A stretch of 64,000 nt of DNA from Diorhabda sublineata. Its lineage: Eukaryota; Arthropoda; Insecta; Coleoptera; Chrysomelidae. The stretch covers positions 2,356,001 to 2,420,000 of the forward strand of contig NC_079482.1 of the NCBI RefSeq assembly GCF_026230105.1. The letters run 5' to 3'. The notes beneath the pieces are model-generated. The model was not told the DNA's origin, ran no database searches, and saw nothing but the letters and a program-made list of their open reading frames with translations. The position numbers were made by a program, and so were the translations under genes. Below are positions 1-13,800 of the stretch, piece after piece (position 1 is the first letter of the stretch; each line of letters begins with the position of its first letter).

Positions 1-2
1 CT

Positions 3-93
3 GAATACACCACCACTACACCAAAACTCACAATTACACTGTCAAAACGCGCGCGTCAAATAGTGTAATTGTGAGTGTTGGTGTAGTGTATTC
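3..93. repeat. Foldback (inverted repeat) at left edge
   Basis: Positions 3-40 and 62-93 are imperfect reverse complements (arms share CTCACAATTACACT and its complement). The ~21-base loop contains ACGCGCGCGT between two GTCAAA copies. It directly precedes the 393-bp array. Seen in sequence; it could be one end of a foldback element cut by the window edge. Confidence 0.7.
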
Positions 94-123
94 GCAAACG
101 GTTCCTGGAACTATATCAGCTAC

Positions 124-2020
124 GATCGACGTGACAGCTCTACCTTAATTAAGTTATTTTATTTATATAAACAAAACGCGAGTTCTATGATACTTTTATT
201 CTTTCATCGAAAAGAAACTTCATTGCATATTTTTTGTACAACGAAACTTCATTAACTGACATTTCTGCGTCAAAATCTAATTATACAATGTAATGTGTGT
301 TGCCTATATACAAATAATGTATCAATTACAAAAATTAAGTATTGAACTTGACTTTTTAGTTTAACGTTGTAATAATTGTTTGTTTTCAATAAAATTAATT
401 CATTTCATTGGATTTCTATCAGAACAAAAAATTTTCATTCGAAAAACGTCTAATTTCACTGAACTATCTCATTTTTGATCGACGTGACAGCTCTACCTTA
501 TTTAAGTTAGTTCCGTCCGGCAATTGGACGCGGATAGAAATTTCCAATTTTATTTATATTTAAACAAAACGCGAGTTCTATGATACTTTTATTCTTTCAT
601 CGAAAAGAAACTTCGTTGCATATTTTTTGTAAAACGAAACTTCATTAACTGACATTTCTACGTCAAAATCTAATTATACAATGTAATGTGTGTTGCCTAT
701 ATACAAATAATTTATTAATTACAAAAATTACGTATTAAACTTGACTTTTTAGTTTAACGTTGTAATGATTGTTTGTTTTTAATAAAATTGATTCATTTCA
801 ATGGATATCTATCAGAACAAAAAATTTTCATTCGAAAAACGTCTAATTTCACTGAACTATATCATTTTTGATCGACGTGACAGCTCTACCTTATTTAAGT
901 TAGTTTCGTCCGGCAATTGGACGCGGATACAAATTTCCAATTTTATTTATATTTAAATAAAAACGCGAGTTCTATGATACTTTTATTCTTTCATCGAAAA
1001 GAAACTTCGTTACATATTTTTTGTAAAGCGAAACTTCATTAACTGACATTTCTACGTCAAAATCTAATTATACAATGTTATGTGTGTTGCCTATATACAA
1101 ATAATTTATTAATTACAAAAATTACGTATTAAACTTGACTTTTTAGTTTAACGTTGTAATGATTGTTTGTTTTTAATAAAATTGATTCATTTCAATGGAT
1201 ATCTATCAGAACAAAAAATTTTCATTCGAAAAACGTCTAATTTCACTGAACTATATCATTTTTGATCGACGTGACAGCTCTACCTTATTTAAGTTAGTTT
1301 CGTCCGGCAATTGGACGCGGATACAAATTTCCAATTTTATTTATATTTAAACAAAACGCGAGTTCTATGATACTTTTATTCTTTCATCGAAAAGAAACTT
1401 CGTTGCATATTTTTTGTAAAACGAATCTTCATTAACTGACATTTCTACGTCAAAATCTAATTATACAATGTAATGTGTGTTGCCTATATACAAATAATTT
1501 ATCAATTACAAAAATTAAGTATTGAACTTGACTTTTTAGTTTAACGTTGTAATGATTGTTTGTTTTCAATAAAATTAATTCATTTCATTGGATTTCTATC
1601 AGAACAAAAAATTTTCATTCGAAAAACGTCTAATTTCACTGAACTATCTCATTTTTGATCGACGTGACAGCTCTACCTTATTTAAGTTAGTTCCGTCCGG
1701 CAATTGGACGCGGATAGAAATTTCCAATTTTATTTATATTTAAACAAAACGCGAGTTCTATGATACTTTTATTCTTTCATCGAAAAGAAACTTCGTTGCA
1801 TATTTTTTGTAAAACGAAACTTCATTAACTGACATTTCTACGTCAAAATCTAATTATACAATGTAATGTGTGTTGCCTATATACAAATAATTTATTAATT
1901 ACAAAAAATAGGTATTCAACTTGACTTTTTAGTTTAACGTTGTAATGTTTGTTTGTTTTCAAAAAAAATTAATTCATTTCATTGGATTTCTATAAGAGCA
2001 AAAAGTTTTCATTCGAAAAA
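124..2020. repeat. 393-bp tandem satellite, about five copies
   Basis: The marker GATCGACGTGACAGCTCTAC recurs at 124, 477, 870, 1264 and 1657, giving steps of 353, 393, 394 and 393. The first unit lacks about 40 bases (the part with CCGGCAATTGGACGCGGAT). The last unit decays after about 2000. Units differ by scattered substitutions only. No coding potential is visible; the 62-codon frame near 1982 is chance. Confidence 0.9.
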
Positions 2021-4827
2021 CTTAAGTACGTAAAAATGTATGGATTCAACGTACTCATGTTTCAAGGTCAAATTAAATTTGATGAAATTCGAACAATTTT
2101 ATTTTTCATTAGAACAAGCACGCACCACAAGATAATTTGTTTATTATTATTTATTTTCATATTATGTTGAACTACGCAAAATTATCTGCCATCTTGATTT
2201 AATATTACCTCCCCGGCGGGCAGTTATAATATTATGGTGTCATCAATCTAGTCGGAGCTGAATTCGGTTTAATGCCATTTAACTGGTGTGTGATTTACTA
2301 CAGGGTGGAAACCACCAGAAAATAATAATAATAAAGAATCAAAATTAATCATTTTGACGATTTAAATTGATGATTTCTATATTCTCCATTAATAGTGCAG
2401 GCATTCAAGCTCAAAATGGTGTCAAACCTCCCGGATTCTTTAATACGGCTCCGATTTTCATGAAAATTTCGAATTAAGCTCATCTTACCTTCAATATCGA
2501 GATGTACACGGTCGCAAGGTGTGCAATTTGTTTTTAAGGGGTGAAAACCACCCTTTTTCGAAAAATATCAATAACAAAGTTTTTCCTACTTTTTTTCAAT
2601 TCAAATGTTTTTCGTTTATATATCTTAACATATTTTATAATAGAAAATTCATATATTTTTAAATACCAACCCTCAAAAATCTTTAAAAACTACCCTTCTA
2701 TTACAGAAAAAAATCTTTTAACGATTTAAAACATTTTTACTGTGAAAAATTCATAGCATTTTAATAAATTTTTATTATTCAACCCTTAAAAATCACCCCT
2801 TACCTCTACAGGCAACTTGCGTTAACAAAAAAAATTCGAGCGTTAAAATTTGAAACTTTTTCATATCGTATAATTCACAAAAAAAATTCAAATTTTTATT
2901 TTTTATGTAACTCCATTAATTTTGAAGTTATAACATCCTAAAAAAAACCATTTTGAAGGTAATTTTCAGGGCTACAAGTCTATTTATGTTAGAAGGGCTT
3001 GAGACCCTCCACATTTTATTAATAAAGGGTCAAAGGGCTGTGGATGTAGTGACACTATAGTGACAGATTAATTTGGTTATAACTCCGTCAATTTTTATGC
3101 TACAAAAAAAATAAAAAAAGCAAAATAACCGTCATAAAAAAAGCTTTAATTTGACTGTTTATTCGTTTTTGTATCTCTTATATTTATGAAGAAAAAAAGG
3201 AGCAAAAAAAATGTTTTTTGAAAAATTGAAAAAAAAATTTATTTAATGATAATTTTTTCCAAAATTATGCATTTCTAATCAGCCAAACTTTCAAATGTCG
3301 TAAATAACATCCAAATAAAGTATTTGATACAAGGAATAAGTTTGATTTTCAATGAAATTGCATTAGTTTTAGTGCAATTTTTTTTACCTTCAACTATTTT
3401 ACATCATATCTCACTGAAATTTCAGTCGAAACGACTTTTATCAATAGTCATTTTAAAGGTCTTTTTAAGCTCTTTAAAAAGTATTCAGTGACTTTTTGTT
3501 GAAAAATGTACCTTTTTCCCGTTATTTAAGATTAAATGCTCAATTACGTAAAACAAAAATTATTCAAATATCCATAACTTGCTTTAGGTAGAATATCAAG
3601 ATCTTGAAATTAATTCAATTTCTTCGTTTTTTTATAAGCTTCATTTTTGTTCATAACACTTTTTTCGATAAAACGCATCATTACAGAGTTATACGTAAAA
3701 AACTATTGAAAAACGCGTTTTCTTGACGAAAAATCCGTGTAGATCTCGCTTTTTGGACACACACCTGTCATCTGTCAAACTTTTAAATAAATCGTTGCTG
3801 CATTAATGAATTCGGATGGGAAACGCTTCAATACCTGGCCTATAAACCACAGAAATACCATATAAGATTAATGTGATTTTTTTCCACTCGTCCTCTACGC
3901 TTAATCAAAATTTCCGAACTACACTCGTATACTGACTCTACACGAACGGTCGTCAGACGTTCCTCTAAAGGCGGGTCACTACGATGCGGCGCAAAACGAA
4001 TGACAAACGACGTAAATAATCGATACTCAATATGGACGTCGCCAATCAACGATGTTTAGGTTAGGTTAGGTTAGGTTAGTCGTATTCAGTCTGTTCGCAA
4101 ATACGTCCAAACGAAGCAAAAGTTTAATTTTCAGAATAAAATTTTCAGAGTTTGTGTTTTATCGCGCGTTCCCGACGATGTTTCAACTGAAAATATGAAA
4201 TATTTCGCTTAAATATGTAATTCAGATATCGGCTAAGCAATTATTTCTTTACTTCCATATCTTCGAGGGTTTTTTTTTTTGATACCGTTAACGTTTCGCA
4301 TCTGACTGAAATTATACCCCCAGACAACCAGAACTAAACTAGAACCCTTCGTAATTAAAATAGAAAATAGTATTTTTGAACTTCTTAAAATCCAATTCGA
4401 ATTTTCTCTTTGTTAGTTGTTAAGCACGTTAGTCGATAATCCAAGTATCCAGCAAGGGCTGCCCCGGGGATTTGCCACGTCATTTGGATAGATTGAGGGA
4501 ATTTCAGACCGTTTTAATGAATAGGTGACGAGGGAAAATATGGTTTCATTCAATCTCCACGTTATCGGCATTAAACAACATCAAAATATACTAAATGTCA
4601 AGCGTTTTTTATTTCCTAAACTGGGACAACTTTTTTGGATATTTCTGTGAGGTTTGAACGCCACATTCCAACTAGTTGCGTTAGTTTCAGCTGTGGTTAA
4701 CAACAGGTGTTTGGAAAATCGTTTGCACGCTCGAACTGAGCCTATTTTGGAAAACTACGAGAAAATATGTTTTTTCACTAATGAATTTTTATAAACGGCG
4801 AACAGTCAAATTTTGTTTTTGTTTCAG
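2021..4827. other. AT-rich flank upstream of neuroligin
   Basis: No gene is recognised. The stretch is AT-rich with poly-A/T runs and probably old, unrecognised repeats. It includes an interstitial TTAGG tract (4056-4079). Positions 4430-4560 are more balanced in composition and could hold promoter or leader sequence. An acceptor-like pyrimidine tract ending in TTTCAG at 4827 precedes the first coding exon, so the neuroligin 5' UTR probably has exon(s) in here or further left. Confidence 0.5.
4056..4079 (+). repeat. Short interstitial (TTAGG)n tract
   Basis: Four perfect TTAGG units followed by TTAG. This is the canonical arthropod telomere unit, but the tract is too short to be a telomere. 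Related GTTAGGTTAGG strings occur in the 262-bp satellite and elsewhere in the window. Confidence 0.75.
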
Positions 4828-4841
4828 ATTCGAAGCGGTAG
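4828..4841 (+). other. 5' UTR end of the first coding neuroligin exon
   Basis: A pyrimidine-rich tract ending TTTCAG lies just before 4828, implying that the coding exon is spliced to upstream noncoding exon(s). Only 14 bases separate this acceptor from the ATG at 4842. Inference from splice-site form only. Confidence 0.45.
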
Positions 4842-7800
4842 ATGAGAAAATGTAGTTCAAATGTCGCTGGTCGCGTCATGTGCGTAATCGATACACTCTC
4901 GTTGAAAAAAATAAAATCGGTAACTGAAATATTTTATGCGATGTGGTTTATCATCATCATCGTTTTCGTCGAAGAATCTGAGAGCATTTCGTTTTTGGTA
5001 CACAAATATAGTACTAGAATCGTCAAAACTAAATACGGACCACTCAGAGGAATTATCATTCACATGCATCCGTCAGTCGAGGCCTTTCTGGGAGTACCTT
5101 ACGCCACCCCGCCAGTCGGAAGCTTAAGGTTAGTTCTCTAATGAATTTTTATCATTTATAACCTAACTTTTGATCCTCGGATCCGCCAATCGTTCAACAG
5201 ATGGCAGTAGTTTCAAGTTTGAAGACGCCATGTTGTTTACTATTAATTTGACAGCCATTGACTAATAAAAGTTTTCGTCGTTTTGTTCGGAGTTACTCGC
5301 TGTCCGAATAAACGTCAAAGTCAAAGTAAGTTCCTTATCCGGTGTCAACAAATGTCTAATTCAGCTCGATCGATTAAAATTGAATTATTATATCTGTATA
5401 TATCAGTAATACCGAAATCGCAAATAAAGTGATAGATTTTCTATTAAACTCGGCGGAACTGTTGTAACTATCAGCTCGATTCGATGCAACAAACCGTTTA
5501 CAAAATGGAAATTCCATTGCAATCGTGCAAAACATCGGATTTGCTGGGTTTTAAACCGTCGTTGTGGTTACAAGAAATGAACCTTTACGACTCGAGACTT
5601 TTATTTAAAAACTACTTTATAAAATTTATTCAACACAGTCAGTTGGGCGTTAAAGATTTTCTGGAATTTATACTTTTCTGATGTTTTCTAACTTTATTTT
5701 TTACGAACTTCGAACTTTCGACTTCGAGAAAAGTTTCACACAACTTTCGTTCTTTTTATTTTCCTTATATATATGGAATATTTCACATAAAATTCTTATT
5801 AATTATTTATGACTGAATGATTAGTTAAAATATATTTTAATTTAATTATAAATATTTTATTTTGACAACAATAAATCTTACAACACTGTAAATGGATACC
5901 ACAAGGCTACCAATGTTTAGAATTCAATCTCCCTTGATACACGAGTAATGATTTCGTTAACACTTTTGTTCAGTTAGTCAATCTGATATAATTTCCTTTT
6001 ATTTACAATATATTAGAACAATAACTCGTATTCAAAAAAACTATAAGTAACGATTTTATATAGTAATCTTATTTAAATTATCCATTTTGTGAAAAAAAAG
6101 TTGGAACTATTATCATCAATCTAAGAGTCCCTCTATACTTTTTAACAATCTATGTTCAACCGCAAAGCAGTTTTTAATGCGAAAAAAAGAAGAGGAATTG
6201 AAAGGAACTAATTTATTTTGTTTAATAAAATAATAAGAATTTGTATTTATTGTTGTAAATTAAGCTAAAGTAAAAGTAAATTAATTGTTTTTTGTGAATA
6301 AATCGAGTGTGTACTTTATTATAACAAGATAATATTAAAGTGATTAATTGTTTTGAATTTCTGAGGACTTGATTCAATTGAATTGTGTTTTTCAAACAAG
6401 GTAATCACGTAGGTCTTTAATAAATTTCCCCTATACGCGAACGAAACCTCAAGAACTGTCAACTTAAATTCAATTTACACTCATTTGAAAAAAGAAGTAA
6501 ACTGAACGTCGCCAAACTCTTCTATTATGTGCAAGCTTATCTACCCGTACCTAACATTTTGGTCTCGAAATTCCAACTTCATTTTAACTTCCGAATATTC
6601 GTATCACTCTCTCCGTAATTTCAGTGAAAATTAGTTCATAATGGCAACGTATGCTTTACAAACTTGTATGGAAGTATGCGGAGTCTATAAGTTAAAGAGA
6701 ATATGAATTTCTGGTACGTAATAACATAATGTTAGTTTATCTAAACTTACATGGGAATTTCAATGTGACTTCGAGTAATTTTCAACGTCCATCACAGAAA
6801 GTTTCACCTGTTTTATGGTACTTAATATAACGGTTATAGAAAGATTAGTTTTTGTCGAAACTATTTGATCGATAATTAAACACATATGGTGTTATTATTT
6901 ATGTTAGATTATATATTTTCTTTAAAGTTATATGCAGAAATTAACGTCATATTAATAAAGGAGAAATATTATTTCGGTAAATACAGAATCAAAATTTAAT
7001 GTGGTGGAATATATGCTCAATATCTCTAAAGACAATTGGTTTTGAAGTATGACAGTTTCTGAAGACAAATATCGGCTTGTTTTCAAAAGAGACAGTCTCT
7101 AAGAACAAATATAGATTTCCAGACAGACGATAGGCATGACAGAGAACGTCAGATTCTACGAGCAATCCATAGAGACAGTGAAACATCTACAGGATTCTGC
7201 AAGCACCCCATAGAGCATCTACTCTGTGAATGTTCTGCCAGTTTCAGCAAAAGGTTTAAGTATATCGAAGAAAGTCAAAAAAACTCCTTTGGGAAAAGTT
7301 CACCATTTTATATAGGTATAGGTACACAAGGTCGAAAAGATAATATTTTGTTTATGGTAGACGATGGAGGAAAGAACCGAAAAAAACAAAATAACCGACG
7401 TCATAACCTTGCCTGTAGATGTCTGCTAGCTCGCGCAGTTTCAATAAACAATCATCCAGTACCCCTTTGTGGATTTCCTTCAACATTTCTGAAGTGATCA
7501 ACTAATTTGATCTTCACAGGTCGTACAGTCTCGTTGAAACTTCGCTACCCAATATTTTACCGTTAATAACGAAGGAGCAATTTCCCCAGAGTAGAAACTA
7601 GTTCAGCTTTTATATTGGTTGGGCTGATACCTTTCAAATATCACATAACCATGACCAGTTTTTTCCATGTTTACAAATTCACTGAAAACTTCACCATTGA
7701 TGGCTGCCAAACAAATACCAAACAACGTAGTGTCTTCAATAGATAGATTTTGTACTTTTTAATACGGTGGTATTGTTCTAGCAACTACCGCCATCTCTAG

Positions 7801-10800
7801 GTCAGGCCAGGTACTTCTAGAACCATCCTCGTAAATGAGATATGAATGAAATAATTTCCTTGTCTCACCTACGCGTAGGTTAAAAAATATAAGATTAAAA
7901 ACGTAAAAGACAGTTTGTTATATATACCCACACTAAAACCAACACATATACTAAAATTTAGGATTGCATTTCGAGTGTTTAGTGCTTCAAAAAATACGGA
8001 AGCTTAATTTTTCTATACACGCGATAAATCAGTATTTCGATCTATTCCGTACAAATGGAAATCTCTCTTTAAAACCACAAATGCTTATAACCGTGAAAAT
8101 TGACGAGATTCAAACGACAATAACAGCGATATTTCAGTCGGAAATATAAGTTGTGATTGATGGGTATTGTTTTACTGCCGGTGTTCTATTGCCCGAGTCA
8201 CCCCTAACTCAATTCCATCGAAACCTCTCGCCGGAGATAATTAGCTATTTATAGCATGAAATATAATCTCCCTCGTCTATCAAATACTCTTTTCGGGATT
8301 AATAATACAAAGTGAAATAATAAAATTAGTTATTCACATCAACACAATTCTTGGACACCCCTCGTAACTTTTAAAAATAAAATCGTTTTCCTATACTGGT
8401 ATAATTTTTATAAAATGTAATTTTTAAACATTGAAATTGTTTTTCTGATATATAACGATGAGCTATTCTTACCGAGACAATTTCTTAAAAGAAATATTTG
8501 CTGATTCTAATTTCATATTATTTTTTATGGTCGGCAAAAATATACAAGAAACTAACAAAGAAAATGGCACGCCATTGCCGTTAAACAAATTTGTTTTCCT
8601 GTCATAAAACATAACCACACTTACATGTGAAAAGTTAAATTTGGAAATAAAGGATCCACTTTTTCACAAACTACACAAACACGAACCATAATTGTTTGAA
8701 AATCGAACTTTTTTTAAGAAATAATACAAAAATATATATCATAATAACCAAATAATTTGAAACTTAATTATAGAGCTCATTATCGCGTATCCAGCCACCA
8801 CGTAGCCTACAATTGTAAGCGGTGTTGTCATGTTTCTTTTTATCTTTGCATAGAAATCTCATACGTATAATTAATATAATGAAATTATTATTTTATAATG
8901 TTTAATTTAATTTTAATATTAATCAAATTGGTATGGAAATAAATTAAATCTGTTAATTAATTCCAAATGATACTAAATTGCTCCTATTTTATTTTATTTT
9001 TCTCGATAAACTTATAATGTTTGTAAATTTGGCTACACTGTAGCTACTGATGTTTCAGCATGGAAATGTAGAAATGTAAACAATTAGGTCTCTAGTGTTA
9101 TTAGCTCTATGGTATTGTTATAGGTATATGCCTCCGGTGACGCCATCTATGTGGAAATCGACACGATTGGCAGATAGATTCAGCTCCGTCTGTCCTCAAC
9201 GTTTGCCCGATATCAGTAACCGATCTGAGGCTCTATTGGAATATCCGAAAAATCGGTTACTCTTCTTAGAAAAAGTTTTACCGCTGTTAGCTAATCAAAG
9301 TGAAGACTGCCTTTACCTCAACCTCTACGTGCCCAGAACCGGTAAGCTTTAGATCAATAGTTTTTTGCTATTTGAAACTCAAATTCGGATATACTTGTTT
9401 CAGTACAGTTGATCATTGACTTTTATCATTTTTTTTTTTTGTTAAACTCCGTTTATATAAAAATTTTTTGAGACATACGGTACAGAAAACTTCGAAACAC
9501 GACTACATTTTAATGTTTTCAGCCCTATCAGTTTTTATTTTGTTGAAAACATTAACAATTCACTTCTCACCTGTTATTTTTGTCGTATTATTTGCAATTC
9601 TTTTAAAATACATGGTACAAAAATCACATTTACAAGTTTAAAAACACTTTTATCTATTATTCTTAAAGAAAACATAATTTTTTTCGATTTTCCCTGTATA
9701 ACAACATTACTTGATTTTTTAATAACGATGTATTATTGTAGAACTTTTTCTTATTTGTGGGACACGACTACAGCTTATTGTTGTCGGACTTAACACGCTT
9801 CGATCACGTGCTATTGAAGTGATTTATGTTTCGACTGTATTTACTATATTAAAATTAATAAAGAACGATCGGTTTTCGCAAAACAAACAATAAACCGCTT
9901 CCAACTTCATAACTCCTTCCTAAATTCCCTTTTCTTTTAACTGATTTTATACTTGTAAAACAACTCCATGGAAATTCGATAAAACGAAAAAGCATCGAAA
10001 TTTTAACTTAGTAACGGCCTTCAGAAGCCCTAATAAAGTGATTAAAAATTCATCTACTTTCTGTTTTTTGCCTATATACTTATGCTGTTTGCTACTTTGA
10101 GTTGTCGAAGCGAAAAGCAATTAAGAAAGTTAGCCATAAACATCAGGAAAGTTCCGAAATCGGATTAGCTTCTTCTTTTCTATTTTTACGCGCCAAAGAA
10201 AAATAAGATGACCGCAAACTTTTTGGCAAACATCGATGATACTTTTTTAATTTATTGCAGATTCTCGAAATTTGTTTTCGAAACATCAAAACTAGGTTAA
10301 AGAAATTGAGAATTGACAGGAACCAAGTCGGATAAATTTTGCGAATGGTCAAATTTGTGTCTATTCGAGTTTACATTATTAGGTTATGCGTTGAACCGAC
10401 TGTTAATTTTACTTACACGTATTTCTCTAAAACAGATTAAATATTGAATTTCTGTATCGTAATAATCGTCCAAGTGAACGCAAAAATTTAATCTGAACGT
10501 GTAACCTCGAACTAACACGTCACATTAAGATTCCAACCGTCCGCGATGTTGCCAGTTTTTCTTGTATATAAAAGAGACATTTTATGTATTTATTTGTATT
10601 ATCTAGTTTATAAAGAATATGCTAAGATAGGCAACACACTTTACGAACTAGTAAATATTTAACATAAATAATAGTTTGTAGAACTGCATATTTGTTAATT
10701 ATAGGATTTTTCCAGTAACGTGAGTTGAGACGTCAGCCATATTATCAAGGTGGACAAACAAAGGTTTTATTTAATTTGTGTATAGAAAATTCATTGTTTC

Positions 10801-13800
10801 GAGCCCTTTTTGATTAAAATGAGTATCTTTGACCAAAAAAATCGGAAATAAAGCACCAATATAACCACAATTTTAATGTAAATAATGCAATATTTGTTCC
10901 CCAAGACAATATGGCGGCATGTTGTGACGTCATCCCAAAATGACCTAATGCGTTACGTCAATTTGTTAAAAATAATTAATTTAATAGTTAGTTATAGTTA
11001 AATTACGCTGCCGCCATGACCAAAATTCTTACACATACTCTCTTTACAGACATTTTTTGGTTTTAAAAATTTTGTAGATTTATATAGGTAAGCTTATACT
11101 TGTTTGGAACATTGTGCTGGTAATGGAGAAGAAAAAGAAGAAGATAAGAAATAACGAGTCTGTGTCTTCAATTCCGTAGTGCATTGCAGTGTTTAATGCA
11201 ACAGTCTGCAAGCAGTGCGGAAGTGAGGCTTCGGCTTGTAACAGCAAATTTCATAAACAGAAACCAACTGATCTGACGAGCAACCATCAAATATGACCGC
11301 CGTATATTGATGACCCGATATTTTATAAATATATAAACCATAAACCTTCTGAACGTGTGACGAAAAAAGAACAATTGAACTGAATAACTTTTAAAATAGT
11401 GGCTTTGTCAATAAATAAAAGAGAAGAAGATATATGAAATTTGATATTTGTCTATGATACTGGTTAGCTATCTATGAGCTATCTAACGAATTGTCAAAAT
11501 CGGCAGGAAAATGGCGGCCGATGGGTAAACAAATGTTTTAGTCGCAAATTTCTATGTAATTTGTGAAATTATTCGTTGGGTTTTGAACCTCATTATTCCC
11601 ATGTTTATTGCGCCGTCATTTTGTATAAGATTACCTGTTTTTTTAGATTATTTAAGAAACCTCTGACTAAAAAAGGACCTGCTGAATAACTTTTCAAACT
11701 ATAACTTTATCAAACAATAAAAGAGAAGAAGAATAAAAAACTTTTGTATGATCCTATGTGCTAACATTTAAAATCTGCTTTTTAACTATTTATATTTTTT
11801 TTTCTAGCGACTGGCGGTGAAGAAACCAGTCTGTTGCCTTGTATAGTGTATGTCCATGGAGAAAGTTATGAATGGAGTAGTGGAAATATATACGACGGTA
11901 CTCTTCTGGCATCTACAGGACGAGTCATTGTAGTTACAATCAATTTTAGACTTGGCGTACTAGGTATGTTTCAGGTTAGTAAAAATAAGAAGGTGGCACG
12001 TTACTTTTGTTTCAGGTTTTTTAAAAACTGGGGCGAAAAGTAGCGCCCAAGGAAATTTCGGTTTGATGGATTTGGTGGCGGGATTACATTGGTTAAGGGA
12101 AAACCTACCCGCTTTTGGAGGTGATCCACAGAAGGTGACGCTCATGGGCCATGGAACCGGAGCCGCTTTAGTAAATTTTATAGCTATATCTCCAGTTGCT
12201 AAAGGTAAGTAAATTTACCACCCTTTTTGATTGGTACAACTTTTGACTATTATTTTTTCTTACTATTCTTCATTACATAGCAAATGATATGGTATTAATG
12301 TTTTACTTCTAATTTACTCCATTTATTTATACACTAATACTAAACACTTCCATATTTGGTATATTTTTTTTTATCAGAATTACTTCATCGGGTGATATTA
12401 TTAAGTGGATCAAGTCTGAGCCCGTGGGCATTACAAAAAGATCCTCTTTGGGTGAAGAGAAGTGTATCCCTTCATACAAGATGTTATGGAGATCTGTTAG
12501 AAGATGATTTGGCTCCATGTTTAAGACTACAACCTTTAAATCATTTACTTGATACGCGGTTAGACGTTCCACGGTTTCTTCCAGGTAAATCATTCAATAG
12601 AATATATTCGTGACCAATTTTATTAGTAAAATGATATAATATATTGCAAAGTTTTTACTCTCGTACCCTTTTTATGTTTGTTTGTAATAACTGACGGTAT
12701 AACATAACCTTTATCACGATTTTGATTCGACAGGTTTCGCTCCATTTGTGGACGGTACAATTCTAGTAAATCCAACTGCAGTTCCGCCCACTATCGGAGC
12801 TCCAACCATCTCCACATCCCAAGGATACGAATTAGCCGATTTTCCGGACAGAGCTCTCTTATTCGGTCTCATTACAACCGAATCATATCTGGACCTCAAC
12901 GCTCAAGATTTAGAATTCGGTTTCAACGAAACGAAAAGAGATAGAATTTTGAGAACGTACGTACGAAACGCTTACTATTATCACCTGAACGAAATTTTTT
13001 CCACTTTGAAGAACGAATATACCGATTGGGAGAAACCCTCGCAGAATCCCTTGAGCGTGAGGTGAGATCTAATTTTATGGTCGTTTTAAAGTTAATAACT
13101 TTATTTCCAGGGATGCCACGCTCGATGTACTCAGCGACGGACACACCGCAGCCCCTCTGATAAGGATAGGATATTTGCATAGTTCGAAAGGGGGGACGAC
13201 GTTTTTTTTCCATTTCCAACACCACAATGGAGAACGAGACGTCCCGATGGTGAGTTTACTACGCGATATTTGTTGTAATAAATTCAGGTTGGTTTTGTTC
13301 AAACTGTTTTGTCTTTTAGAGATTCGGAAGCGTTCGAGGAGATGAGCTTCCTTACGCTTTGGGCTTCCCTCTGACCGGTGCTGGTTTCTATTCTCCTTAC
13401 AATTACACAACTAATGATGCTGCCATATCAAAAGCGCTGATTCATTATATCAGTAATTTCGTTAAAAGCGGGTAAGCATTTTAACGAGCATCTATCCTTA
13501 TAATAATGGGGTTTTTTGTATGGAAAATGATCCGAACCGAGTTAAAAATCGAGAAAAATAATGTGCGTTTTTCGTATATCTTACAGGAATCCGAATGGTG
13601 ACCTACCGGATCAAAAGTCTTTAACCGATAAGCAGACATCAACCTTTCCATTTTGGGATACTTACGATACTATAAATCAATTTTATTTGGAGATTGGTGA
13701 GTCACATTTTTAGCTAAATTACCGGTTTTCACTAGAAAATATTAGATCTACTGCTATCTTCACCGAGAAAGTTTCTTCTAGGTCTGTTGTCGTGCTTCTG

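Noticed and set aside
4056..4079. Telomere end
   Set aside because: Only four units, embedded in ordinary sequence with genes on the right and a satellite on the left.
12327..12593. Minus-strand 88-codon frame
   Set aside because: Antisense to neuroligin exon 12378-12584.
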